A stretch of 64,000 nt of DNA from Deltaproteobacteria bacterium (GCA_016214985.1 JACRMM010000022.1:1-64000); one strand, 5' to 3'. Shown: positions 34,033-43,047, counted from the first letter of the stretch. The notes: generated by a model not told the origin, from the sequence alone. Made by a program: numbers and translations.

Positions 34033-36567
34033 GTGGCCGACGCAGGACAGCCCTTCTGGTCGATTCCGGTCGCCGAGATGCTCGGCCGGACCGGGTCAGC
34101 GCCGATCGGCTTGAGCGGTGCAGAAGCGCAGCAGCGTCTCGGAAGAGCCAAGCTCCAGGCGCCGAGGAAGGGGGACGGCCGGGTTCGGGGCGATGTGGGT
34201 CTGCTCCTCAATCAGTTCAAGAGCCCCATCGTGCTGATCCTGGTCTTCGCGGCGGTGCTTTCCGCCTTCCTTCACGACCCGGCCGACAGCGTCATCATCG
34301 TCGCGATCGTGATCGTGAGCGCCGGCCTCGGGTTCTGGCAGGAGCGAGGCGCGGCGGGTGCGGTGGCCCAACTCCTCGCCCTGGTCCGGGTGAGAGCAAC
34401 GGTTCTTCGGGACGGAACGCCGCGGGAGGTCCCGGTGGAGGAGGTTGTCACCGGGGACGTGGTGACGCTCTCGGCAGGGGATTCGGTTCCAGGAGATTGC
34501 CTCCTGCTGGAGGCCGTGGACTTGACCGTCGACGAGTCGGCGCTCACAGGGGAGACCTTCCCCGTGGGGAAGGCTCCCGGGGTCCTCGATCCCGATACTC
34601 CGCCGGGGCGCCGGAAGAACTCGCTCTTTCTCGGCACGCATGCCGTGAGTGGCACCGCCTCGGCCCTCGTCGTGGCCACGGGCGCGGAGACCGAGTTCGG
34701 GAAGGTGTCCGAACGGCTCCGGCTTCGCCCGCCCGAGACCGACTTCGAGCGGGGGATTCGCAGGCTCGGTTACCTGCTCATGGAGGTCACGTCGGTTCTC
34801 GTGCTCGCCATCTTCGCGGCGAACGTCTACTTCCACCGCCCGGTGCTCGAATCGCTGCTCTTCTCGCTGGCGCTCGCCGTCGGCCTCACCCCCCAGCTCC
34901 TCCCCGCCATCATCACGGTGAACCTTTCCCACGGCGCGAAGCGGATGGCCGCCTCCCGCGTCATCGTGAAGCGTCTCGCGTCCATCGAGAACTTTGGGGC
35001 CATGAACGTGCTCTGCTCCGACAAGACGGGAACCCTCACCGAAGGGGTCGTGCACCTGCGCTCGTCCCTCGACGTCGATGGAGTGGAGAGCGTCCGCGTT
35101 CTGGCCGCCGCCCACCTGAACGCGAGCCTCGAAACCGGCTTCAAGAACCCCATCGACGAGGCGATCCGGACCCAGGCGCCCCCCGATATCTCTTCCTACC
35201 GGAAGCTCGGAGAGATCCCCTACGACTTCATCCGCAAGCGGCTGAGCGTCCTCGCGGACCGAGACGGCTCCCGGCTCATGGTGACCAAAGGCGCCCTTTC
35301 GGGGGTTCTCAGCGTCTGCTCCCTGGCGGAGACCCCGGGCGGAGCCGTCCCCCTCGCCGATCGGAAGAAGGAGATCGACGACCGGTTTCTGGAACTCTCC
35401 CTCCAGGGCTTCCGCACGCTCGGAGTTGCGGTCCGCGAGGAGGGGCTGGGGGACACCCTGGCCCGGGAGGACGAGGCGGGAATGACCTTCGTAGGCTTCC
35501 TCGTCCTCTCCGATCCTCCCAAGGCCAGTGCGGCGCAAGCGGTGAGGGACCTGGCAGGGCTCGGCATCTCGCTCAAGGTCATCACAGGAGACAGCGCACC
35601 GGTGGCGGCCACGGTGATCCGGGAGCTCGGGCTTCCCGAACCGAGCCTCCTCACGGGGCCAGAAATTCGCCACATGAGCGACGAGGCGCTTCGAAGCCGG
35701 GCGGGGTCCGTGGAACTCTTCGCCGAGGTGGAGCCCAACCAGAAGGAGAGGATCGTTCTGGCCTTGAAGAAGGCAGGGAACGTGGTGGGCTACATCGGAG
35801 ACGGCATCAACGACGCCTCGGCACTTCACGCCGCCGACGTGGGGCTCTCGGTGGCCGGTGCGGTGGACGTGGCCAAGGAGGCGGCGGACATCGTGCTCCT
35901 CGAGCGCGATCTGGGGGTGCTCGTCGACGGCGTGCGGGAGGGGAGGGTCACCTTCACGAACACCTTGAAGTACATCCTGATGGCCACGAGCGCCAACTTC
36001 GGGAACATGTTCAGCATGGCCGGGGTTTCGCTCTTTCTTCCCTTCCTGCCACTGCTGCCGAAGCAGATCCTCCTCACGAACCTGCTGACCGACGTCCCCG
36101 AGATGACCATTGCCAGCGACAATGTGGACCCCGAGGTGGCGGACCGGCCTCGGAAGTGGGATATCGCGTTCCTCCGGAGGTTCATGGTCGTCTTCGGGCT
36201 CGTGAGCTCGCTCTTCGACTACGCGACGTTCGGGCTGCTTCTGTGGGTCCTCGGCGCGAACCAGAATCAGTTCCGGACCGGCTGGTTCCTGGAATCGGTT
36301 GTGTCCGCTTCGCTGGTCGTGCTCGTGGTGCGCACCCGCCGCCCCTTCTTCCAAAGCCGCCCGGGCCGCGCCCTTGCCCTGGCCACGGCAGCGGTGGCCG
36401 CCGCGACGCTCGCTCTGCCCTTGACTCCTCTCGCCGATCTCTTCGAGCTCGTGAGGCTGCCCGCGACGTTCTTTGCCGCGCTTCTCGGGATCGTCGTCCT
36501 CTACGGTCTCTCCGCAGAGGCTGCAAAGCACGTCTTCTACCGCTTCCACCCGGTGGGCCGCGAATGA
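34033..36567 (+). CDS. mgtA: MgtA-like P3-type magnesium-translocating ATPase, 844 aa
   Basis: An inner-membrane P-type ATPase of the magnesium-importing (P3B) subfamily. Motifs are LTGETFPVGK near residue 175, CSDKTGTLTEGVV near 330, VITGDSAPVAATVIRELGL near 515 and YIGDGINDASALHAADVGLSV near 585. Together with FGNMFSMAGVSLFLPFLPLLP and DNVDPEVADRPRKWD these are MgtA-typical and distinguish it from calcium pumps. The GTG at 34033 follows GGAGG with 4-base spacing. The protein has about ten membrane helices. No leader resembling known magnesium riboswitches is recognisable in the preceding 440 bases. Another P-type ATPase of a different subfamily lies 5 kb away. Confidence 0.88.
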   Translation: MADAGQPFWSIPVAEMLGRTGSAPIGLSGAEAQQRLGRAKLQAPRKGDGRVRGDVGLLLNQFKSPIVLILVFAAVLSAFLHDPADSVIIVAIVIVSAGLGFWQERGAAGAVAQLLALVRVRATVLRDGTPREVPVEEVVTGDVVTLSAGDSVPGDCLLLEAVDLTVDESALTGETFPVGKAPGVLDPDTPPGRRKNSLFLGTHAVSGTASALVVATGAETEFGKVSERLRLRPPETDFERGIRRLGYLLMEVTSVLVLAIFAANVYFHRPVLESLLFSLALAVGLTPQLLPAIITVNLSHGAKRMAASRVIVKRLASIENFGAMNVLCSDKTGTLTEGVVHLRSSLDVDGVESVRVLAAAHLNASLETGFKNPIDEAIRTQAPPDISSYRKLGEIPYDFIRKRLSVLADRDGSRLMVTKGALSGVLSVCSLAETPGGAVPLADRKKEIDDRFLELSLQGFRTLGVAVREEGLGDTLAREDEAGMTFVGFLVLSDPPKASAAQAVRDLAGLGISLKVITGDSAPVAATVIRELGLPEPSLLTGPEIRHMSDEALRSRAGSVELFAEVEPNQKERIVLALKKAGNVVGYIGDGINDASALHAADVGLSVAGAVDVAKEAADIVLLERDLGVLVDGVREGRVTFTNTLKYILMATSANFGNMFSMAGVSLFLPFLPLLPKQILLTNLLTDVPEMTIASDNVDPEVADRPRKWDIAFLRRFMVVFGLVSSLFDYATFGLLLWVLGANQNQFRTGWFLESVVSASLVVLVVRTRRPFFQSRPGRALALATAAVAAATLALPLTPLADLFELVRLPATFFAALLGIVVLYGLSAEAAKHVFYRFHPVGRE

Positions 36568-36616
36568 GCCCGGAACCCCGGGCGACCTTGGTCGTCTGCC
36601 ATGCAGGGAGATCGCA

Positions 36617-37684
36617 ATGGACAACGAAAGCATCGACCCGGTCTGCGGAAAGCACGTCAACCCGGAGGCGAACACGCCGTCCGCGGACTGTGAGGGCCAT
36701 CGGGTCTACTTCTGCTCCCGGGCCTGTCGCGAGAAGTTCGCGTGCCACCCCGAGAAGCGGCTCGCCGACTACACGTACGACCTGATCATCGTCGGCGGCG
36801 GGCCGGCGGGCATGTCGGCGGGCATCTACGCGGCCCTGACCGACATCGACACCCTCCTGCTGACGAAGAGCATCGGCGGGCAGGCGTGGGACTCCACGCG
36901 GGTGGTGAACTACCCGGGGTTCGAAGCCATCGAGGGGCCCCAACTGGTGGACCGGTTCCAGAAACAGCTCTTTGACGATCCCAAGCTCGTTCACAAGATC
37001 TGCGAGGTCACGGCGATTGGAAAGAGCCGAAAGACGTTTCGGATCCGGACGGACGACGGCCAGACCTTCCGCTCTCAGACCGTGCTCCTGGCCATGGGCA
37101 TGCGTCGACGGCGGCTTCCGATTCCCGGAGAGCCCGAGTTCCGGGGAAAGGGCGTGCTCGAGTATCACGACTTGCTCGCGAAGCAGTACGCCGGAAAGGA
37201 CGTCGCGGTGGTGGGTGGCGGCAACTCTGCCGCGCAGGCCGCGTTGGGGCTCGCCAAGCGCAAAGCCCGCGTCCGCCTGGTGGCGCGATCGTACCGTGCG
37301 GACTCCTACCTGCAGGAGGAACTGGCCGCCCAGAAGGAGATCACGATTCTAAAGGGACGGGATCCGGTGCGCCTGGAAGGTGCCGAGCGGCTCGAGAGGC
37401 TCGTCGTCCGGAACCAGGAGACCGAGGAGGAAGAGGTCCTGCCCGTCGAGGCCGTCTTCGCGGAGATCGGGCTCATACCGAACAACGAGCTGGTCCGGGA
37501 GCTCGTCATCCTCAACGAGCGGGGAGAGGTCGAGATCGACCGCAACTGCCGCACTGGCCTTCCCGGTCTCTACGCGGCCGGCGACCTCACCAACACCTTC
37601 GGGAAGCGCATCCTGATCGCGGCCGGCGAAGGCGCCAAGGCGGTCCTGGCCGTGGTCGAGCACCTGCGGGGCCGAGCGAGGTGA
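36617..37684 (+). CDS. YHS/TRASH domain fused to thioredoxin-reductase-like flavoprotein, 355 aa
   Basis: Residues 5-45 form a YHS/TRASH-type metal-binding motif (DPVCGKHVNPE, VYFCSRACREKFACHP). The rest is a two-dinucleotide-domain flavoprotein with an FAD motif DLIIVGGGPAGMSAG near 57, an NAD(P) motif DVAVVGGGNSAAQAALG near 195 and the FAD tail GLYAAGDLTN near 315. The redox pair CATC, which thioredoxin reductases keep before the second Rossmann motif, is missing; that place reads VLEYHDLLAKQYAGK. It is therefore not an ordinary thioredoxin reductase and is closer to ferredoxin/flavodoxin:NADP reductase-like or orphan forms. The ATG has GGGAG 6 bases upstream. It follows mgtA by 49 bases and may be cotranscribed. 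The metal domain suggests heavy-metal or copper redox chemistry. Confidence 0.78.
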   Translation: MDNESIDPVCGKHVNPEANTPSADCEGHRVYFCSRACREKFACHPEKRLADYTYDLIIVGGGPAGMSAGIYAALTDIDTLLLTKSIGGQAWDSTRVVNYPGFEAIEGPQLVDRFQKQLFDDPKLVHKICEVTAIGKSRKTFRIRTDDGQTFRSQTVLLAMGMRRRRLPIPGEPEFRGKGVLEYHDLLAKQYAGKDVAVVGGGNSAAQAALGLAKRKARVRLVARSYRADSYLQEELAAQKEITILKGRDPVRLEGAERLERLVVRNQETEEEEVLPVEAVFAEIGLIPNNELVRELVILNERGEVEIDRNCRTGLPGLYAAGDLTNTFGKRILIAAGEGAKAVLAVVEHLRGRAR

Positions 37685-37907
37685 GCGGCTTCCGGCACGA
37701 AGGATTGCGTGGGTCAACCAAGCATCGTGGTGCAGACACGAATTCAAGATGCTCGGGCCGAAGAGCGCAAGCTGTTGCCAACGTGAGTTCGCGACCTAGG
37801 CCGATGGCTGTGTTCCAACTGTGGCAGAATTAAGACAAATACTAGATCTACTCATGAATCAGAACCTGTCGGGTTGCCCAGTAGTTTACCGCCAAGAGGG
37901 AGGTATC
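37685..37907. other. AT-richer spacer before the DUF389 fragment
   Basis: No gene is supported. Base composition falls clearly below that of the surroundings from about 37690 to 38440, with runs such as AATTAAGACAAATACTAG. This suggests imported or decayed DNA. Confidence 0.4.
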
Positions 37908-38141
37908 ATGTTTGAGACCTCACCAAGGATGAGCGTAGAAAAGGACGTGCACAGGACGGCCGTTCGTTTCGGTGTGGCGGAGAACGCTTCTTTCAACCAG
38001 GCTTACTTCGTGATGAATGTATTGGCAACGATTGTTGCCTGCTATGGCTTGCTGGCTGACAGTGCCGCGGTGGTGATCGGGGCGATGATCATTGCGATGT
38101 TGTTGGGGCCCATCTCTGGGATGGGTCTTGCGACAGCATAG
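37908..38141 (+). pseudogene. DUF389-family membrane protein, N-terminal fragment, 77 aa
   Basis: The opening of a DUF389 (TIGR00341-like) protein: SVEKDVHRTAVRFGVAEN, AYFVMNVLATIVACYGLL, SAAVVIGAMIIAMLLGPISG. Family members are 300 residues or more with six or more helices; here a TAG ends the frame after the second helix, and none of the other frames resumes the match, so the rest was deleted. AGGGAGG stands 4 bases before the ATG, so a short peptide may still be made. It lies in the low-GC patch. Confidence 0.7.
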
Positions 38142-38510
38142 AGGGTATTCATCTGCTTCACACAATATGTATGAAGGTGTTGCACGATGGGTTGCTCGAT
38201 TCCCAATGGTAGCTGCTATATCTCTTATCTGGGAACTCGCGGAGATCGTTCCGCTTTGGTGCGTCGTGACGCGCACTGGAACCCCTCCACGAACGGACGC
38301 ACGGAATGGCTGATAACAGGCCTTCGGCTCCGACCCGTCCAGCCAAGTGGGCGGAGGGTGGTAGACCTCTCTCCGGCGCCCGCTGCACGTCTGAGAAGAG
38401 AGAGAAGAGGCGGGTAACGCGCCCCCAGCGAACTTTGCACTCTCTTGACACTACGGCCACCGCCGGGACCGAGCGTTTCCGCTACAATGGCTCAGGAGGT
38501 GACCGTGCCC
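38142..38510. other. Intergenic region before the CpxR-like gene
   Basis: No gene is supported. The left part is low-GC debris next to the DUF389 fragment. TTGACA (38445-38450) and TACAAT (38483-38488) are both good hexamers but are 32 bases apart, too far for one sigma-70 promoter. AGGAGG at 38494-38499 serves the response regulator. Confidence 0.45.
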
Positions 38511-39212
38511 ATGAACCGAATCCTGCTCATCGACGACGACACGGAGCTGTGCGAGCTGATGACCGAGTACCTCGGCGAAGAGGGGTTGTCGGTCACGGCC
38601 GTTCACGACGGCCGGCAAGGGGCGGAGGCGGCACTCTCGGGTGACTACTCCCTCGTCGTGTTGGACGTGATGTTGCCCGGTATGAACGGGCTCGACGTGC
38701 TGCGCCGGGTGCGCACGAGGTCGCCGATCCCGGTCCTGATGCTCACGGCCCGCGGGAGCGACGTGGACCGGATCGTAGGGTTGGAGCTCGGTGCAGACGA
38801 CTACCTCCCGAAGCCCTTCAATCCTCGGGAGCTCGTCGCGAGGATCCGAGCCGTGCAGCGCCGGGCCGAGCCCCGGCGTGAGGACGGTTCCGGCTCCGCG
38901 CCGGCCGAGCTGCTGACCGTCGCGGACGTCGAGATGCGGCTCGATCAGAGGGTCGTTCGGCAGGAGGGGCGCCCCGTCGAGCTGACCCCGGTGGAGTTCA
39001 ACCTTCTCGCGCTGCTGCTGCGCAAGGCCGGCCGCGTGGTGGAACGCGAGGAGCTCTCGCTGAAGGTCCTGGGGCGTCGTCTCTCTCCCTTCGACCGGAG
39101 CATCGACGTCCACGTGAGCAGCCTCCGCAAGAAGCTCGGGCACGAGATCCAAGGGGCCGAGCGCATCAAGAACGCCCGCGGGATCGGGTATATCTACCGC
39201 CCAAGAGGGTGA
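38511..39212 (+). CDS. OmpR/CpxR-family response regulator, 233 aa
   Basis: A receiver domain (residues 3-115) with the phospho-acceptor D52 in LVVLDVMLPGMNG, acidic pocket residues in LLIDDD and the conserved Lys in YLPKPFN, followed by an OmpR-type winged helix (about 140-230; SIDVHVSSLRKKLG, RIKNARGIGYIYRP). The sequence resembles CpxR. Two starts are possible. The ATG at 38511 is 11 bases from AGGAGG and the GTG at 38505 is 5 bases away; the product differs by two residues. The kinase gene begins 15 bases after the stop, so the two are an operon and a cognate pair. Likely targets are envelope-stress genes such as the Spy-like gene. Confidence 0.9.
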   Translation: MNRILLIDDDTELCELMTEYLGEEGLSVTAVHDGRQGAEAALSGDYSLVVLDVMLPGMNGLDVLRRVRTRSPIPVLMLTARGSDVDRIVGLELGADDYLPKPFNPRELVARIRAVQRRAEPRREDGSGSAPAELLTVADVEMRLDQRVVRQEGRPVELTPVEFNLLALLLRKAGRVVEREELSLKVLGRRLSPFDRSIDVHVSSLRKKLGHEIQGAERIKNARGIGYIYRPRG

Positions 39213-39227
39213 GGGGGCCGAGGTGCC

Positions 39228-40607
39228 GTGATCCGCGCCATCTACGTCCGAATCTTCCTGTCGATCTGGCTTGCGATGCTCCTGGTGGGCGTCATCCTGG
39301 TCCTGCTCACGGTGACGAGCGACGCCCGGCGCGGCGCGTTGGGTCACCGGGAACGGCCCTTGCGCGAGCTGGGGCAGACCCTGGTCGCGGCGTACGAAGG
39401 GGGAGGCCCCGGGGCGCTGGCCCGGGAAGCAGCCCGGTTGACCCAGGAGCAGGGCCGACCGACCTTCCTGTTCAAGGGCCCCGGGAATGCCCTGGTCCCC
39501 GACCCGATGCCCCCGGGCCTTCCGCGGCTCGCGCGGGCGGCCGAGGCGACCGGCGAGGTCCAGCGCCGCAGAGAAGAGGGTGACGTATGGGTGGGCCTGC
39601 CGCTCACGGGTGACTACGTCGTGGTGACCCTGCTCCCGCTGCCCTCCCTGCTCGACCGCGTGTTCAACCCCCGCCTTCTCCCCGCGCGGCTTGGGGTGAC
39701 CTTCCTGTTTGCGAGCGGCATCAGCATTCTCGTCGCGCGCTTTCTGTCGGCGCCGATCCGAAAGCTTCGCGCCGCGACCCGCCGCTTCGCGGACGGGGAC
39801 TTCGCCGTGCGGATCGCACCGGATCTGGGACGGAGCAGGGATGAAATCGGCGAGCTGGCTCGCGACTTCGACGTGATGGCGGAGCGCATCGACGACCTGG
39901 TGTCCGGCCAGCGCCGCCTCGTGCGCGATGTGTCCCACGAGCTCCGGTCGCCGCTGACACGCCTCGCGTTCGCGCTGGAGCTGCTCCGCCGCCGGTGTGG
40001 GCCCGAGGCCACCGAGCCCCTCGACCGAATCGAGCTCGAGACGCAGCGCCTCACGGAGCTGATCGGGCAGCTGTTGACCCTGAGTACCTGGGAGAGCGGC
40101 GCGGAGCCTGTGGAGAAGTCCTTCGTCGACCTCGGGGCCCTCGTGTCTGAAATCGCCGGGGACGCCGCCTTCGAGGCCGGCCAGCGCGGTCGCGGGATCG
40201 ACTGGGCGCCCTGCGGAGAAGAGGTCACCGTCGAAGGCTCGGCACCGATGCTGCGGCAGGCGATCGACAACGTCGTGCGAAATGCGCTGCGCTACACCAA
40301 GGAAGGGACGTCGGTCGAGCTTCGGCTCGAGTGCCGCCGCGAGCCGGCTGGCGCCACCGCGGTCGTGTCCGTGCGCGACCTGGGGCCCGGTGTTCCCGAG
40401 GATGCGTTGCCGCACCTGCTCGAGCCGTTCTACCGCGTGGCGGAGGCCCGCGAACGGCAAACCGGCGGGACGGGGATCGGACTCGCCATCGCCGACCGGG
40501 CGGCGCGGCTGCACGGGGGCCGCGTCACCGTTGCGAATGCGCCGGGGGGAGGCCTCCTGGCCGAGATCCACCTGCCGGCGACGGTGGCTGGCGGGCCGGT
40601 GGGTTGA
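39228..40607 (+). CDS. CpxA-like sensor histidine kinase, 459 aa
   Basis: A membrane sensor kinase. One helix spans residues 9-30 (FLSIWLAMLLVGVILVLLTV) and a second about 155-172. A periplasmic sensing loop of about 120 residues lies between them. A HAMP segment follows, then a HisKA domain with H237 (DVSHELRSPLTRL) and an HATPase domain with NVVRNALRY near 350, RDLGPGVPED near 385 and GGTGIGLAIADRAARLHGG near 415. The domain order and motif wording match CpxA. The GTG at 39228 has GAGG 4 bases upstream. It forms a two-component system with the regulator just before it. Confidence 0.9.
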   Translation: MIRAIYVRIFLSIWLAMLLVGVILVLLTVTSDARRGALGHRERPLRELGQTLVAAYEGGGPGALAREAARLTQEQGRPTFLFKGPGNALVPDPMPPGLPRLARAAEATGEVQRRREEGDVWVGLPLTGDYVVVTLLPLPSLLDRVFNPRLLPARLGVTFLFASGISILVARFLSAPIRKLRAATRRFADGDFAVRIAPDLGRSRDEIGELARDFDVMAERIDDLVSGQRRLVRDVSHELRSPLTRLAFALELLRRRCGPEATEPLDRIELETQRLTELIGQLLTLSTWESGAEPVEKSFVDLGALVSEIAGDAAFEAGQRGRGIDWAPCGEEVTVEGSAPMLRQAIDNVVRNALRYTKEGTSVELRLECRREPAGATAVVSVRDLGPGVPEDALPHLLEPFYRVAEARERQTGGTGIGLAIADRAARLHGGRVTVANAPGGGLLAEIHLPATVAGGPVG

Positions 40608-40699
40608 GGGACCGGGCATGACGGACCCGCGGCCCAAGCCCGAAGGCTCACGGGGAGCGATCGGATAACAGCAGTTCGGTCCTCTGCCGGGGAAGCATT

Positions 40700-40746
40700 C
40701 ACGACACACCTCTTCCAAGCTCTTCCTCAGTGTCGTGCACGATGCA
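40700..40746. promoter_or_regulatory. Candidate upstream activator site of the KimA-type permease
   Basis: TGCA-CGA-TGCA occupies 40736-40746, overlapping the palindrome TCGTGCACGA (40733-40742). Next to it CACGACAC and GTGTCGTG form an inverted pair. The centre of TGCA-N3-TGCA lies 94 bases before the -24 GG; the kdp promoter has the same element 91 bases before its own -24. It fits an enhancer site for a sigma-54 activator. Confidence 0.55.
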
Positions 40747-40833
40747 GCGCGATCCGACCCTCCTTCGTGCGGACGGCAAGACTCTCCCGTCCATGAGATT
40801 CCCAGCGCCGCTCCGGTAGGCGGAGTCTGGCTC

Positions 40834-40849
40834 TGGCACACCCGTTGCT
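40834..40849 (+). promoter_or_regulatory. Sigma-54 (-24/-12) promoter of the KimA-type permease
   Basis: TGGCAC (40834-40839) and TTGCT (40845-40849) with a 5-base spacer; GG and GC are exactly 10 bases apart, as RpoN requires. Transcription would begin near 40860, about 66 bases before the GTG start. Confidence 0.75.
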
Positions 40850-40925
40850 CTTGGCCTCGGCAGGGACCGATCGCTTGCCGCCGCGGCCCCCCTGCGCTCA
40901 GAGCGGTGTTGCCGGAGGGACCCTC

Positions 40926-43025
40926 GTGCAAATGCCCGTTGCGACTGCGTCCGGGGAAGCCAACCCGGAAGGCTCCACCCTCTCGGCCTTGCTCGAAACG
41001 CGGCTCCCGGAGTCCCGGGACGCCGAAGTCCCGAACGGGGAGTCGGGCGGGGTCCTGCGCCACGTGAAGCACCTCCTCATCGGGAAGCCCCGCAGTCCCA
41101 CTGATCCGTCGGTGTTCCACCATATCTCGCTCGTCGCCTTCCTCGCCTGGGTGGGGCTCGGAGCCGACGGCCTTTCCTCGTCGGCGTACGGGCCGGACGA
41201 GGCCTTCCGGCACCTTCTGGGTCACGAGTACCTGGCGCTCTACCTGGCGCTGATGATGGCGATCACGGTCGGCGTCATCTCGTTCGCCTACAGCCTCCTG
41301 ATCGAACACTTCCCGACGGGTGGCGGCGGCTACGTGGTGGCGTCGAAGCTGCTGGGCCCGAAGGTCGGGGTCGTGTCGGGATCGGCGTTGGTAGTGGACT
41401 ACGTCCTTACGGTTGCGATCTCCATCGCCGCTGGGGCCGACGCGGTCTTCTCGTTCCTTCCCCTCGTCTGGCAACCCTACAAGCTGGCCGCGGCAACGGC
41501 CGCGCTGGTCGTACTTTTGATCCTCAACCTAAGAGGGGTCAAGGAGTCGATCAAGGTCCTCCTGCCGATCTTCTTCGTCTTCCTGATCACGCACGTCGTG
41601 CTCATCGGTTACGGTGTGCTGGCGAAGCTCGGCGGGCTCCCCACGGTGATCCACACCGCCCGCTCGCAAGGCACCTCCGACCTTACGCTTCTCGGCTTCG
41701 TACCCCTCCTCATGATCTTCCTGCGAGCCTACTCCCTGGGCGGCGGAACCTACACCGGAATCGAGGCAGTCTCGAACGGCCTGCAGATTCTTCGCGAGCC
41801 CCGCGTGTCCACTGGCAAGCGGACCATGCTCTACATGGCGACCTCACTCGCGTTCACGGCCGGAGGGATCCTGCTCTGCTACCTTCTCTGGAGCGCCTCG
41901 CCGGAGGAGGGCAAGACGATGAACGCCGTGCTCCTGGAACGCGTCTTCTCCTCCTGGACCCTCGGCTCGTGGCGTGTGGGCGCGTGGATCGTCGTGGTAA
42001 CCCTGGTGTCCGAAGGGGCCCTCCTCTTCGTCGCGGCCCAGGCCGGGTTCATCGACGGGCCTCGGGTCCTTTCCAACATGGCGCTCGACAGCTGGGTACC
42101 CCACCGCTTCGCAAGCCTCTCGGAGCGGCTCGTCACCAAGAACGGGATCCTCCTGATCGGCCTCGCGTCCGCGGCGCTCATGATCTACACAAAGGGACAG
42201 GTGTCGTTCCTCGTGGTCCTCTACTCCATCAACGTCTTCCTCACGTTTAGTTTGACCGAGATGGGCATGTCCCGGTTCTGGCTCACCGAGGGGCGCAAGC
42301 ACCACAAGAACTGGTTTCGGAACCTCTGCGTCCACCTCACAGGCCTTACGCTGTGCCTGTCGATCCTCTGCGTGACCACCTACGAGAAGTTCACGGAGGG
42401 CGGCTGGTTGACCCTGGTCGTCACCTCTTCCTTCATCGCTCTGTGCTTCCTCATCCAGAAGCACTACGCCGGGGTCCGGGAGCAGATCCGCAAGCTCGAC
42501 GACGTGCTGTGCATGCTCCCCGAGCCGGGCGAGGCGAAGAGTGTGGCCGGGATCGACGCTGCGCAGCCGGTGGCCGCGCTCTTGGTTTCCGGCTACGGAG
42601 GTCTCGGGATGCACTCCCTCCTCTCCATTCAGCGGCTGTACCCCGGCTTCTACAAGAATCTCCTGTTCCTCTCGGTGGGCGCTGTGGACTCGGGGCACTT
42701 CAAGGGCGTGGCTGAGATGGAGGCGCTGACGAAAAGGACCGAGGAGAACCTGCAGCGGTACGTGGACTGCGCCCGCGGCTTCGGCTTCAACGCCGAGTAC
42801 CGGTACTCCATCGGGACCGAGGTCGTCGCGGAGGCGGAGACCCTCTGCAGGCACGTCGCCAAAGAGTACCACAAGGCGACCTTCTACCTCGGCCAACTGA
42901 TCTTCAAGAAGGAGAGGTTCTATAACCGGCTGCTCCACAACGACACCGCCTACGCCATCCAGCGGCGCCTCCAGTTCAGCGGGGTCCAGACGGTCATCCT
43001 GCCCATTCGCATGGAGATCAACTGA
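40926..43025 (+). CDS. KimA-type APC-superfamily potassium transporter, 699 aa
   Basis: A large APC-fold permease with about twelve membrane helices (residues about 70-540) and a cytosolic C-terminal domain. N-terminal motifs include LAWVGLGADGLSSSAYGPDE near 75, where the GADGLSSSAYGPEE-like pattern marks the KimA/YdaO group of high-affinity potassium-proton symporters, and HFPTGGGGYVVASKLLG near 135. The C-terminal 150 residues resemble a universal-stress-like fold (VAALLVSGYGGLGMHSLLSI). The GTG at 40926 has GGAGGGA 5 bases upstream; an ATG two codons later is the alternative. A sigma-54 promoter precedes it. The OB-fold gene follows 22 bases later. Potassium specificity is inferred from family and from the kdp neighbourhood. 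Confidence 0.82.
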   Translation: MQMPVATASGEANPEGSTLSALLETRLPESRDAEVPNGESGGVLRHVKHLLIGKPRSPTDPSVFHHISLVAFLAWVGLGADGLSSSAYGPDEAFRHLLGHEYLALYLALMMAITVGVISFAYSLLIEHFPTGGGGYVVASKLLGPKVGVVSGSALVVDYVLTVAISIAAGADAVFSFLPLVWQPYKLAAATAALVVLLILNLRGVKESIKVLLPIFFVFLITHVVLIGYGVLAKLGGLPTVIHTARSQGTSDLTLLGFVPLLMIFLRAYSLGGGTYTGIEAVSNGLQILREPRVSTGKRTMLYMATSLAFTAGGILLCYLLWSASPEEGKTMNAVLLERVFSSWTLGSWRVGAWIVVVTLVSEGALLFVAAQAGFIDGPRVLSNMALDSWVPHRFASLSERLVTKNGILLIGLASAALMIYTKGQVSFLVVLYSINVFLTFSLTEMGMSRFWLTEGRKHHKNWFRNLCVHLTGLTLCLSILCVTTYEKFTEGGWLTLVVTSSFIALCFLIQKHYAGVREQIRKLDDVLCMLPEPGEAKSVAGIDAAQPVAALLVSGYGGLGMHSLLSIQRLYPGFYKNLLFLSVGAVDSGHFKGVAEMEALTKRTEENLQRYVDCARGFGFNAEYRYSIGTEVVAEAETLCRHVAKEYHKATFYLGQLIFKKERFYNRLLHNDTAYAIQRRLQFSGVQTVILPIRMEIN

Positions 43026-43047
43026 ACGTCGGCGAGAGGGTTCTCCC

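Larger units (their letters stand above)
40608..40925. other. Control region of the KimA-type permease
   Basis: A 318-base non-coding stretch. It holds a perfect -24/-12 promoter, a TGCA-N3-TGCA element and, to its left, an inverted repeat CACGACAC (40700-40707)/GTGTCGTG (40730-40737) separated by 22 bases. The predicted leader of about 66 bases is too short for a ydaO-type cyclic-di-AMP riboswitch. Confidence 0.6.

Noticed and set aside
38445-38488. A sigma-70 promoter for the CpxR-like gene from TTGACA and TACAAT
   Set aside because: The two hexamers are 32 bases apart, far outside the workable range.
40860-40926. A ydaO-type cyclic-di-AMP riboswitch before the KimA-type permease
   Set aside because: The predicted leader is only about 66 bases, and none of the riboswitch signature is recognisable.
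38451-41474. A 1007-codon open frame on the minus strand
   Set aside because: It lies antisense to the CpxRA-like genes and the permease. Its translation is Arg/Gly/Pro-rich with no family motif; GC-rich third positions keep the antisense frame open.
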